From NCBI GenBank assembly GCA_963846885.1, contig CAWJXS010000020.1, forward strand, positions 186,001 through 250,000: a stretch of 64,000 nt of DNA, read 5' to 3'. The notes under the pieces are model-generated. The model was not told the DNA's origin. It saw nothing but the letters and a program-made list of their open reading frames with translations, and searched no databases. This DNA is from RPQJ01 sp963846885. Its GTDB lineage: Bacteria > Pseudomonadota > Gammaproteobacteria > Steroidobacterales > Steroidobacteraceae. The translations under genes and the position numbers were made by a program. Position 1 is the first letter of the stretch. Each line of letters starts with the position of its first letter. Positions 55,132 through 63,845 of this stretch are shown here, in pieces.

Positions 55132-56808
55132 ATGAACGACCCAAACCGCTACCGGACCCAGCGAGGTCCGATCCGCGCGCCGCACGGCTCGCAACTCACC
55201 GCGCGCAGCTGGCTCGCCGAAGCGCCGTTGCGCATGCTCATGAACAACCTCGATCCGGACGTCGCAGAACGCCCGGACGAGCTGGTCGTGTACGGCGGCA
55301 TCGGCCGAGCCGCGCGCGACTGGGAGTCCTATGACCGCATCGTGCATTGCCTGCGCCAGCTCGGCGACGACGAAACACTGCTGGTGCAGTCGGGCAAACC
55401 GGTGGGCGTGTTCCGCACGCACGCGGACGCGCCACGCGTATTGATCGCGAACTCGAACCTCGTCGGCCGCTGGGCCACGTGGGACCACTTCAACGAGCTC
55501 GATCGCAAGGGACTCATGATGTACGGCCAGATGACGGCCGGCTCGTGGATCTACATCGGCAGTCAGGGCATCGTGCAGGGCACCTACGAGACGTTTGTCG
55601 AAATGGGTCGTCAACATTACGACGGCAGCCTGACCGGCAAGTGGATCCTCACCGCTGGGCTCGGCGGCATGGGTGGCGCGCAGCCACTCGCGGCAACGAT
55701 GGCGGGCGCCTCGATGCTCGCGATCGAGTGTCGCCGCGACCGGATCAAGAAGCGGCTTGAGACGCGGTATCTCGATGTCGGCGTGGAATCGCTCGACGAA
55801 GCGCTCGAGCTGATCGCGCGTGCGACGCGCGAGGGCAAGGCGATCTCCGTCGGCCTGCTCGGCAATGCCGCGGAAGTGCTGCCCGAAATGTTGCGACGGG
55901 GCGTGCGTCCCGACGCCGTGACCGACCAGACGTCGGCGCACGATCCGGTGAACGGCTACCTGCCCGAGGGCTGGACTGTCGAGCAGTGGGACCGGACGCG
56001 AGCCAGCGATCCGGCGGCCGTCGAAAGCGCGGCGCGCAAGTCGATGGCGAAGCACGTGCAGGCGATGCTGGATTTTCAGCAGCTCGGCATCCCGACGTTC
56101 GATTACGGCAACAACATCCGCCAGGTCGCGTTCGACGCGGGCGTCAAGAATGCGTTCGACTTTCCCGGCTTCGTGCCTGCGTACGTGCGGCCGCTGTTCT
56201 GCCGCGGCATCGGCCCGTTCCGCTGGGCTGCGCTGTCCGGCGATCCCGAGGACATCTACCGCACCGACCAGAAGGTGAAGGAAATGATCCCCGACGATCC
56301 GCACCTGCACCGCTGGCTCGACATGGCGCGCGAACGCATCCAGTTCCAGGGGCTGCCCGCGCGCATCTGCTGGGTGGGACTCGGCCAGCGGCACCGACTC
56401 GGCCTGGCGTTCAACGCTATGGTGAAGACCGGCGAACTAAAGGCGCCGCTCGTCATCGGGCGCGATCACCTCGACTCCGGTTCGGTCGCGAGCCCCAACC
56501 GCGAAACCGAGGCGATGAAGGATGGCTCCGATGCGGTCGCCGACTGGCCGCTGCTCAACGCACTGCTCAATACGGCGAGTGGCGCGACGTGGGTGTCGAT
56601 CCATCACGGCGGTGGCGTGGGCATCGGCTACTCGCAGCACTCGGGCGTCGTGATCTGCTGCGACGGCACCGAAGCAGCAGCGCGCCGCATTGAGCGCGTG
56701 CTGTGGAACGACCCGGCCACCGGCGTGATGCGGCATGCGGACGCGGGCTACGAGATCGCGGTCGACTGCGCACGCGAGAACGGCCTGAACCTGCCTTTCC
56801 TCGATTGA
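55132..56808 (+). CDS. hutU: Urocanate hydratase
   Basis: 558 aa, the normal length. Clear motifs: NNLDPDVAERPDELVVYGGIG, the NAD-binding TAGLGGMGGAQPLA (~180), DQTSAHDPVNGY, FPGFVPAYVRPLF, RICWVGLGQRHRLGLAFN and the SIHHGGGVGIGYSQHSGVVI segment. It converts urocanate to imidazolonepropionate in the cytoplasm. Middle gene of the hut cluster; 57 bp after FTCD. The upstream enzyme HutH (histidine ammonia-lyase) is not in the window. Confidence 0.97.
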   Translation: MNDPNRYRTQRGPIRAPHGSQLTARSWLAEAPLRMLMNNLDPDVAERPDELVVYGGIGRAARDWESYDRIVHCLRQLGDDETLLVQSGKPVGVFRTHADAPRVLIANSNLVGRWATWDHFNELDRKGLMMYGQMTAGSWIYIGSQGIVQGTYETFVEMGRQHYDGSLTGKWILTAGLGGMGGAQPLAATMAGASMLAIECRRDRIKKRLETRYLDVGVESLDEALELIARATREGKAISVGLLGNAAEVLPEMLRRGVRPDAVTDQTSAHDPVNGYLPEGWTVEQWDRTRASDPAAVESAARKSMAKHVQAMLDFQQLGIPTFDYGNNIRQVAFDAGVKNAFDFPGFVPAYVRPLFCRGIGPFRWAALSGDPEDIYRTDQKVKEMIPDDPHLHRWLDMARERIQFQGLPARICWVGLGQRHRLGLAFNAMVKTGELKAPLVIGRDHLDSGSVASPNRETEAMKDGSDAVADWPLLNALLNTASGATWVSIHHGGGVGIGYSQHSGVVICCDGTEAAARRIERVLWNDPATGVMRHADAGYEIAVDCARENGLNLPFLD

Positions 56809-56838
56809 ATTGGCGGCACCGATGCCGCTACTCGAACC

Positions 56839-56904
56839 GCACCTCCGACTAACCCCTAGCCCCTAGCCCCTCCCCTCCTCCCTCCTTCCTCCCCTTCCTC
56901 CCCT
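56839..56904 (+). repeat. TAGCCCC heptamer copies followed by a 38-base polypyrimidine tract
   Basis: GCACCTCCGACTA (56839-56851) matches 21905-21917 exactly. It leads into TAACCCC, TAGCCCC, TAGCCCC (56850-56870), then uninterrupted C/T from 56867 to 56904. It lies between hutU and hutI, where a purine-rich ribosome-binding site would be expected. Confidence 0.75.
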
Positions 56905-56912
56905 ATCCCCCA

Positions 56913-58202
56913 TTGCGCACCCTCTGGCGACATCTCTCCCTGCTCACGTGCGACGACGATCGTCGCGTCATTCCTGACGCTGCAATCGTCACGAGCGACG
57001 ACACCATCGTCTGGGTGGGCGCAGCGACCGACGTGCCGGACGACTGCGCGATCGACCGCACGATCGAACTCGCGGGACGCTGGGTGACACCGGGCCTGAT
57101 CGATTGCCACACCCACCTGGTCTTTGCCGGCCAGCGCGCGGCAGAATTCGCGCGACGCACGGCCGGCACGAGCTACGCGGACATCGCGCGTGAGGGCGGC
57201 GGCATTCTCAATACGGTGCGAGCGACGCGCGCCGCGACAGTCGACGCACTTGTCCAGCAATCCGCGCCGCGCTTGCGCGCGCTGCTGCAGGAAGGCGTGA
57301 CGACAGTCGAGATTAAATCGGGGTACGGGCTGGAATTTGAGTCGGAACGTCGGATGCTGCTGGCCGCGCGCGAACTTGAACGACGACTGCCCGTGACAGT
57401 CGTCACGTCGCTGCTTGCGGCGCACGCCACACCGCCGGAATTTGCGCGTCGTGCGGACGAGTACATCGACACGATCTGCTACGACTGGCTCCCGCGCTTC
57501 GCGCGCGAAACGAGCCCTCACCCCAACCCTCTCCCGCCTGCGCGGGAGAGGGAGCCGAACACCGTCCCGTCTGCGCGCGAACGGGGGCTGGTGGACATGG
57601 TCGACGCGTACTGCGATAGCATCGCGTTCAGCGCGGCCCAGTGCGACCGTTTGTTCGCGGCCGCACGGGCACATGGTTGGCCAGTGCGGCTGCACGCAGA
57701 GCAGATCAGTAACATCGGCGCGAGCCGAACGGCCGCGCGACACAGCGCGCTCGCCTGCGACCATCTCGAGTACGCAACGGACGACGACGCTGCAGCTCTC
57801 GCGCGTGCAGGCACCGTCGCAGTGCTGTTGCCCATTGCGTACTACGTGCTTGGCGACCCACAGTTACCACCGCTCAACTCGTTCCGGCGGCAAGGCGTGC
57901 CGATGGCGGTGGCTAGCGACGCCAATCCGGGATCAGCGCCGGGCGCCTCGCTGCTGACTGCCATGAACATGGCCCGCAGGCTGTTCGCCATGAGCAGCAG
58001 TGAAGTGCTCGACGGTGTGACGCGCAATGCCGCCCGAGCGCTCGGGTTGGCAACGAGCCATGGCCAGGTGGTCCCCGGCTACCGCGCGGACTTTGCAGCG
58101 TGGTCCATCGAGACACCTGACGAGTTGGGGTACTGGATCGGCTACAACCCGTGCAGCCTGGTCGTGCGCGGCGGTGAGATCGTCATGGAGAGAGAGGCAT
58201 GA
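56913..58202 (+). CDS. hutI: Imidazolonepropionase
   Basis: 429 aa. TTG start at 56913, fixed by the family-like beginning RTLWRHLSLLTCDDDRRVIP, but with no Shine-Dalgarno sequence because the leader is pyrimidine-rich. Amidohydrolase fold: metal site CHTHLVF (H66, H68), EIKSGYGLEFESERRML, HAEQISN, and VASDANPGSAPGAS with the late Asp. It hydrolyses imidazolone-5-propionate to formiminoglutamate, the substrate of the FTCD two genes upstream. A ~25-residue peptide encoded by a palindromic repeat is inserted at ~200-224. Confidence 0.93.
   Translation: MRTLWRHLSLLTCDDDRRVIPDAAIVTSDDTIVWVGAATDVPDDCAIDRTIELAGRWVTPGLIDCHTHLVFAGQRAAEFARRTAGTSYADIAREGGGILNTVRATRAATVDALVQQSAPRLRALLQEGVTTVEIKSGYGLEFESERRMLLAARELERRLPVTVVTSLLAAHATPPEFARRADEYIDTICYDWLPRFARETSPHPNPLPPAREREPNTVPSARERGLVDMVDAYCDSIAFSAAQCDRLFAAARAHGWPVRLHAEQISNIGASRTAARHSALACDHLEYATDDDAAALARAGTVAVLLPIAYYVLGDPQLPPLNSFRRQGVPMAVASDANPGSAPGASLLTAMNMARRLFAMSSSEVLDGVTRNAARALGLATSHGQVVPGYRADFAAWSIETPDELGYWIGYNPCSLVVRGGEIVMEREA
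57511..57585. repeat. CCCTCTCCC palindrome inserted in frame in hutI
   Basis: CCCTCACCCC precedes a perfect 11-bp stem, CCCTCTCCCGC (57527-57537) / GCGGGAGAGGG (57542-57552). It encodes SPHPNPLPPAREREPN inside HutI. Same family as the repeats in uvrA (43464-43570) and the GFA gene (18516-18627). Confidence 0.85.
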
Positions 58203-58329
58203 GCGACCCCACCCATTGCGGCAGCGAGCTGGCCGCGATCGGTCGTTGAGACTGAACCGCTTTTTGCCGCACACGGGGGTCCAAGCGTATCCTGCCCGCC
58301 CTCTCGCCACCGTCCTGCCAGGCGTTGCA

Positions 58330-59952
58330 ATGAAACTGAACACCGTGCTTCTGGGCGCCGCGCTCGCGGTCTTTGCGCTGGCCGGTTGCGACCGCCGCAA
58401 GGACGAGCCACCCCCGCCGCCCGAGCCCAAGTCCGCCTCTGCGACCGCGGACAGCCACCTTCCGCCGGGCATCGAATGGTTCGCAGGCGACGTCGATGCG
58501 GCCTTCGCCGCAGCCAAGGCCGCCAACAAGCCCGTCTTTCTTTACTGGGGTGCGGAATGGTGCCCGCCCTGCGCGCAGATCAAGACGACCATTTTTGCGC
58601 GGCGCGAATTCCAGGAGCGCTCGCGCCTGTTCGTGCCGGTGTATCTCGACGGCGACACTCCCAGCGCGCAGAAGCACGGCGAGCGTTTCGGCGTCGTCGG
58701 CTACCCGACGATGATCCTGTTCAAGCCCGATGGCACGGAGATCACGCGCCTGCCGGGCGGAGTGGACGTGGCCCGCTACGCGAAGATTCTCGACGTCGCG
58801 CTCGCGGACGCGCGACCCGTCGCGAGCATTCTCGCCGCGGCACGCAGTGGCGAGCCGGTCACGGCCAACGACTGGAAGCTGCTCGCCTACTATTCATGGA
58901 GCACCGACAACGGCCGCGTGCTGCCACCGGAGCAGAAACTCGCCACGTTCCGCGCACTGGCAGACCGGTGCCCCGCCGAATTGCCCGGCGAATGTGCTCG
59001 ATTTTTCTTTGATTACCTGGGCACCGCAGCTGACGAATCGTCACCCGGGCACGCTGCGCTGGATGGCCTCGCGCGCGCGGATGCGCGGCGCCGCGTGCTG
59101 GCATTGCTGCCTGCACCGGCCGTACAGCAAGCGAACGTCGACAACCTGTTGTACCGCCCACAGGCGATCATCGGGCTGCTGTCCGACGATGGTTCGACCG
59201 AACGCGTGCAGCTCACGCGCGCCTGGGGCGATGCGCTTGCGCGCCTCGGCGGCGAGAGCGCGCCGCTGTCCGCCGCCGAGGAGTTGCTCCAAGTCCGCGC
59301 GCGCGTGATGCTCGCGAAACTCGACGGGCCTGCGGCGCCACTGCCGGCATCGCTGCTGGAGGAGGCGCGCCAGGCTGTCGCAAAGGTGGATGCGGCCACG
59401 CCCGCCGGCCACCCGCGACAGGCAGCGATCAACGCTGCGGCGAACCTGTATTGGGAAGCCGGTCTCGACACCGAAGCCAACACGCTGCTCACGGCGGAAC
59501 TGGAGAAATCCCGGTCGCCTTACTATTTCATGCTCGACCTCGCCGACCTGGCGGAGAAAGCGGGACGCAAGGACGAAGCGGTGGCCTGGCTCGCGCGTGC
59601 GTACGACGGCGCCAGGGGCCCGGCCACGCGCTTCCAGTGGGGTTACAACTACCTGATGGGCCTGCTCGAGATGACGCCCGAGGACACGCGCGGTATCGAG
59701 CGCGCCGGCCTGTCCGTGCTGGGAGAGCTCGAATCCGCGCCTGACGCCTTCTACCAGCGCACGCGCTTGCGGCTCGAGCAACTCGACTCGAAGCTGCTCG
59801 AATGGGGTCAGTCGGGTGAAGCCGCGAAGGTGCTCGAGACGTTGCGGGCACGCACCGGCGAGATCTGTCGCAAGCTGCCCGCGAAGGATGCCGGCCGCGC
59901 CAGCTGCGAGAAATTCCTCACGCCTGCAGCGAAATCCACTCACGCCGCGTGA
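58330..59952 (+). CDS. Thioredoxin-fold lipoprotein with TPR-like helical C-terminus
   Basis: 540 aa. Lipobox ALAGC (Cys20), a Pro-rich linker, then a thioredoxin domain with the active site WCPPC (C78, C81) and the cis-Pro in GYPTMILF. The remaining ~370 residues are mostly helices with repeating Ala/Leu (LLEEARQAVAKVDAATPAGH, MLDLADLAEKAGRKDEAVAWLARAY), suggesting TPR-like repeats. It is probably a periplasmic, membrane-anchored thiol oxidoreductase or chaperone. The GNAT gene overlaps its end by 35 bases on the other strand. Confidence 0.88.
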   Translation: MKLNTVLLGAALAVFALAGCDRRKDEPPPPPEPKSASATADSHLPPGIEWFAGDVDAAFAAAKAANKPVFLYWGAEWCPPCAQIKTTIFARREFQERSRLFVPVYLDGDTPSAQKHGERFGVVGYPTMILFKPDGTEITRLPGGVDVARYAKILDVALADARPVASILAAARSGEPVTANDWKLLAYYSWSTDNGRVLPPEQKLATFRALADRCPAELPGECARFFFDYLGTAADESSPGHAALDGLARADARRRVLALLPAPAVQQANVDNLLYRPQAIIGLLSDDGSTERVQLTRAWGDALARLGGESAPLSAAEELLQVRARVMLAKLDGPAAPLPASLLEEARQAVAKVDAATPAGHPRQAAINAAANLYWEAGLDTEANTLLTAELEKSRSPYYFMLDLADLAEKAGRKDEAVAWLARAYDGARGPATRFQWGYNYLMGLLEMTPEDTRGIERAGLSVLGELESAPDAFYQRTRLRLEQLDSKLLEWGQSGEAAKVLETLRARTGEICRKLPAKDAGRASCEKFLTPAAKSTHAA

Positions 59953-60484
59953 TGACGTACTTGACGGCCGCACGCTCGTCCTCGCTGCGGCCGGCAATGA
60001 CGTCCTCCGGGTAGACGAAGTCGGTCGCGAACCGCAGCCCGCACTTCTCCATCACTCGACGCGACCCGCGGTTGTCGCGCAGCGTGCGCGCCGAAACCTG
60101 CGCCAGGCCCAATGAGATGAAGCCGTGCTGCAGCAGCGCGCGGGCGCCTTCGGTGGCGTAACCCTGGCCCCAGGCCGACTGCCGGAACCGATAGCCGAGC
60201 TCGACATACTCGGGCTCGAGGCGATCGTCGCGCAGATGGAACCAGCCGAGGAAGGCGCCGGTATCGCGACGCTCGGCTGCGAAATAGCCGAACCCAGGCT
60301 GCGCCGTGTAGATCGCGAGCCACCGCGGCAGGTACGTCGCGACATACGCCTCGCGTGGCGTGGGCTTCCCGTACGTGATGTAACGCATCACCTGCGGGTC
60401 GGCGTCGAGGGCGACGAGGAGGTCGACGTCGGCTGCGGTGAAGCGGCGCAGCCGCAGCCGGTCGGTCTCAAGTAGGATGTGCAC
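59918..60484 (-). CDS. GNAT family N-acetyltransferase (RimJ/RimL type)
   Basis: 188 aa. Acetyltransf_3 pattern: LLETDRLRLRRFTAADVDLLVALDADPQVMRYI, GFGYFAAERRDTGAFLGWFHLR, then the acetyl-CoA-binding loop in SAWGQGYATEGARALLQHGF and VSARTLRDNRGSRRVMEKCGLRF. It uses acetyl-CoA to modify an amine, perhaps a protein N-terminus or a small molecule. Convergent with the thioredoxin-like gene and divergent from the aldolase (26 bp). Confidence 0.9.
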   Translation of the reverse strand: MHILLETDRLRLRRFTAADVDLLVALDADPQVMRYITYGKPTPREAYVATYLPRWLAIYTAQPGFGYFAAERRDTGAFLGWFHLRDDRLEPEYVELGYRFRQSAWGQGYATEGARALLQHGFISLGLAQVSARTLRDNRGSRRVMEKCGLRFATDFVYPEDVIAGRSEDERAAVKYVITRREWISLQA

Positions 60485-60510
60485 GTCGATTTTTCCGGTG
60501 GCGTGGCCCC

Positions 60511-61549
60511 ATGAGCGCAGCAGTCTACGATTTCCGCAGCGATAACGTCGGGGGCGTCGCCCCGGAGTTGTTCGCAGCCTTGCTGGCCGCGAACACCGGT
60601 GCTGCCGCCCCGTATGGCGACGACGATTTCACGCGCGCGATGACGGCGCAGTTCCGGCGCGTGTTCGATCACGATGGCCTCAGTGCGATCCCGGTGTCGA
60701 CCGGCACGGGCGCCAATGCAGTCGCGCTCGCAGGGCTCGCGAATCCGTACGGCGCGATCTATTGCCACGAGACAGCGCACATCAACGTGTACGAGTGCGG
60801 TGCGCCCGAATTCTTCACGGGCGCGAAACTCGTCGGCTCTGCGCGGCGCAGGCTACAAGCTCGATGCCGCGCATCTCGACGCGGAGCTCGCCCTCGCCGG
60901 GATCGGCAATCCAACGCGGGCGCAGCCGTTCGCGCTCAACATCACGCAGCCTACGGACTTCGGCACGCTCTATTCGGTCGCCGAGATCACGGCACTGTGC
61001 GAGGTTGCGCATCGACACGGCTTGCAGGTCCACCTCGATGGCGCGCGGTTCGCCAATGCCATTGCTGCGCTCGGCTGCACGCCGGCGGCGATGACGTGGC
61101 GCGCGGGCGTCGACATCGTCTCGTTTGGCGCCACCAAGAACGGGGCCATGAATGCCGAGGCCATCCTCGTTTTCAATGAAGACGTCGCCGCGCGCCTGCC
61201 CTACCTGATGAAACGCGGTGGCCAGGTCGTATCCAAGGCGCGTTTCATTTCGGCGCAGCTCGCGCGCTATCTCGAGGACACGCGTTGGATCGACCGCGCG
61301 CGACAGGCCAACGCCAACGCCGCGGCGCTGGCGGCCAGGCTGCGCGCGATCCCAGGCGTGGAGCTGATCGGCGCAGTCGAGGTCAACATGTTGTTCGCGC
61401 GTTTGCCGGAAGCAGCGGTGGCGGCGCTCGATCGCGGCCCATTTCGCTACTACAAGCTGGGGCACGACCAGCGGTTCGTCTGCCGGCACGACATCGAGCA
61501 GGAGGGCATGGACCTGCTGGTACGAACGGTCACGGAGGCCCTGGCATGA
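60511..61549 (+). pseudogene. Low-specificity L-threonine aldolase, single-base frameshift
   Basis: Reads correctly to GAKLVG (about residue 108: YDFRSDNVGGVAPELFAALL, AIPVSTGTGANAVALAGL, YCHETAHINVYECGAPEFF). It then continues in another frame from LRGAGYKLDAAHL to the end (HLDGARFANAIAALG, PLP lysine in SFGATKNGAM, VCRHDIEQEGMDLLVRTV). Dropping one G near 60836 restores a complete ~345-aa beta-eliminating-lyase-fold enzyme that cleaves threonine to glycine and acetaldehyde. Either inactive here or a sequence error. Its stop overlaps the next start by 4 bp (ATGA). Confidence 0.85.
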
Positions 61550-62418
61550 CGCAGCTGATGCAGTACCGGCGTGGACCAGCGACGCGTGGTGCCCGCGTGC
61601 TGACGCGGATCTTTTTGGCGGCATTGCTGCTGGCACCTGCCCTGAGCGCCCAGTCCCTCGAGACGATCCAGCTGCGCTTCCGTGCCGCGGAAGACATCCT
61701 GCCGATCCTGCAGCCGCTCGTGCCGCCGGGTGCCGCACTGAGCGGCATGGGCGACCTGTTGCTGGTGCGGGCGGATGCGGCCACGGTAGAACAGCTGCGC
61801 GCGGTGGTCGCCACGCTCGATCGGGCGCCGCGCCAGTTGCTGATCACCGTCGGCCAGGCCACGAACGCGCGTGGCGGCGGCACGACAGTCCGCGGCTCCG
61901 GCACCGTCGGTTCAGGCGACGTCCAGGTCGGGGTCAATCGGCCACCGCAGGCCGACACCGGCGCCAGCGTCGCCATTCGCAGCGGCACAGCCAGCGACGG
62001 CATGCGTAACGTCTCCAGCGTGCGCGCGCTGGAGGGACACGAGAGCTTTATCGCGGTCGGCCAGTCCCGCCCCTTCACTTCCACCACCGTCACGCAGGGG
62101 GGCCTTTTTCCACCCGTCGTGACACAAACGACGGATTTCCGCGACGTGCAATCCGGCTTTTATGCGACGCCGCGAGTCAACGGCGAGCGGGTAACACTCG
62201 AGATTTCGCCACGCCAGCAAAGAGTGACGGACGGCCGTCAGCCCACCGTCACGACCGGCAGCGTGGTGACCACTGTGTCGGGGCGCCTGGGCGAATGGAT
62301 CCAGATCGGTGGCAGTTCTGCGGCTGAGACTACGTCCAGACGCAGTCTGGGCACCTGGGGCACTGGATCCGATTTGACGCAGTACTCAGCTTGGGTCAAG
62401 GTGGACGAGGTTCGCTGA
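61546..62418 (+). CDS. Secretin N-domain (NolW-like) exported protein
   Basis: 290 aa. Signal segment (RIFLAALLLAPALSAQ), then a secretin-like N domain: LETIQLRFRAAEDILPILQPLVPPGAAL, GDLLLVRADAATVEQLRAVVATLDRAPRQLLITV. It continues with beta-strand repeats resembling the start of a secretin core (SVRALEGHESFIAVGQSRPF, RVTLEISPRQQRVTDGRQ). The full secretin barrel is absent and the protein ends early (WVKVDEVR). It may be a periplasmic partner or a stand-alone NolW protein. Coupled to the preceding gene by ATGA. Confidence 0.78.
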   Translation: MTQLMQYRRGPATRGARVLTRIFLAALLLAPALSAQSLETIQLRFRAAEDILPILQPLVPPGAALSGMGDLLLVRADAATVEQLRAVVATLDRAPRQLLITVGQATNARGGGTTVRGSGTVGSGDVQVGVNRPPQADTGASVAIRSGTASDGMRNVSSVRALEGHESFIAVGQSRPFTSTTVTQGGLFPPVVTQTTDFRDVQSGFYATPRVNGERVTLEISPRQQRVTDGRQPTVTTGSVVTTVSGRLGEWIQIGGSSAAETTSRRSLGTWGTGSDLTQYSAWVKVDEVR

Positions 62419-62456
62419 AGGGTTCCCGTCAACCCGTATTTGCCACAGGGCCACGG

Positions 62457-63422
62457 ATGAGCAACTCCACCGCGCTTGGTCAGCATCCACTGGCAAGGAC
62501 TGGTCGTCGCCGTCGTCGGCGCCGGCCGCATCGGCGTCCGAGGTCATCCGCAACCTGGGTCTCATGGGCATCGGTCGCATCGACGTCTACGAACTCGATC
62601 GCCATGCGGCCGACCCGCTCCGCAGCCGCTACACGGTCCACGACGGCGACTTCTGGGACACCCTCACGCTTAGCCCGCCTGCAAGGTTACGATTTCGCGG
62701 TCAACACCATCGACAGCCGGGCGGCCTCCAGGCGCATGAACCAGAAGTGCCTGCTGGCCAACGTGAACATGATCGAGGTGACGACCGAAAACACGCTGGC
62801 CCGCGTCAGCGCCTATCCCTTCGGTTCACGCGACGACGTCGGTTGCGCCGAATGCGGCTCGTCCGGGACGGCTGCCGTCTCGCTGCCGCTCGCTTCGCTG
62901 CGAATGTCGGTCGACGACAATCCCTGCAAGACGGCGACGGCCCTGGCGGCAGAGGTTGCCATCACGAGTGCCGCGGGCGCCGTCGCGACCGCGCTCATGG
63001 CGCGCATCGCCGCCGGATCGCATGGTTCAGTGGCCCGCACGGCCTCGCTGGACGCGACGCTGGGCCAGGGCACCTCCGTGGAAATCCGGCGCGACCCGCA
63101 TTGCCCGCGCTGCGCCAACCTGCAACGCCCTGTGCCCATCGTGCACACGCGCAATCGCTGGGACGTCAACGCGGGTGTCGCTGCATCCTGCCCGGACGTG
63201 TTCAACCAGCGTCTCGAATTGAGCGACGACATCGCCGGGGTGGCGCACGGCTCGTACTGCCTGCATGAATTGTCCGCGCGTTTTCACGGTGGACCGATTC
63301 CGGCCAAGTTCGCGCTGACCCAAGTCGACGGCCGCACGATCTGTCTCTCGTTCGAAGACTTCGCCATCGGCGAGGCGCCGGCCAGTGCACGGGCGGCGGC
63401 GGGAAGACATCCCTCCAACTGA
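62457..63422 (+). pseudogene. ThiF/MoeB (E1-like) adenylyltransferase family protein, three frameshifts
   Basis: The family sequence is spread over three frames: LVSIHWQGLVVAVVGAGRIG (from 62476), then VIRNLGLMGIGRIDVYELDR to DGDFWDTLTL (~62540-62672), then ARLQGYDFAVNTIDSRAASRRMNQKCL to the end. One extra base near each of 62477, 62540 and 62675 explains it. ThiF features: Rossmann GAGRIG, RRMNQKCL with the ATP-binding Arg/Asn, and paired Cys C-A-E-C and C-P-R-C for zinc. No ubiquitin-like partner gene is nearby. Substrate unknown. Confidence 0.75.
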
Positions 63423-63428
63423 GGAATT

Positions 63429-63845
63429 TCAGGGCTGCGTCGGTGACGCTGTCGCGGCGGGCGGCACGGCCATGGGCTCCACGGTGAGACCCGACGACGG
63501 CGCGACTGGATGCGGCGCCGAGATGACCTCGAAGCGATCCGCAAAATAATCCGTCTCACCGAAGCAGTTCGTGGGCAGTCCGCGATGCTCCCGGTAATGG
63601 ATGCGCACCTGCTGCCCGACCGCCTTGTGCAACTGCTCCGCCACGGCGGGATCGCGCACGCTGAAATTCCAGATCTGCGGCGCCACGCCGCCCACGACGT
63701 ATTGCGCGACCTCGCCTTCATACGTCTTGCAGATCCACCCGCGCTTGGAGAATTTCTGCAGCACGCCGGCGCGCTCGCCGTCCGAGTAGCTCCACCAGAG
63801 CATGAACATCGTGTAGAGCGCGATCAGCAGCACCGCGCCGAGCAT
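63429..63845 (-). CDS. Single-pass membrane protein, probably frameshifted near its N-terminus
   Basis: The open frame gives 138 aa: a membrane helix (LGAVLLIALYTMFMLWWSYS), GWICKTYEGEVAQYV, IWNFSVRDPAVAEQLHKAVG and a Pro/Ala-rich end. The true start is probably ATG 63963, which has GAGGAA before it, in another frame (AETPAAARPSTPTTATGA). The two frames join if one base is changed near 63905-63925, giving RPPPPVAKPPRRSFRSWFWG before the helix. Function unknown; the soluble part faces the periplasm by the positive-inside rule. Confidence 0.7.
   Translation of the reverse strand: MLGAVLLIALYTMFMLWWSYSDGERAGVLQKFSKRGWICKTYEGEVAQYVVGGVAPQIWNFSVRDPAVAEQLHKAVGQQVRIHYREHRGLPTNCFGETDYFADRFEVISAPHPVAPSSGLTVEPMAVPPAATASPTQP

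Noticed and set aside
58199..58249. 16-codon ORF overlapping the hutI stop (ATGA)
   Set aside because: Too short, with no recognisable homology; probably chance.
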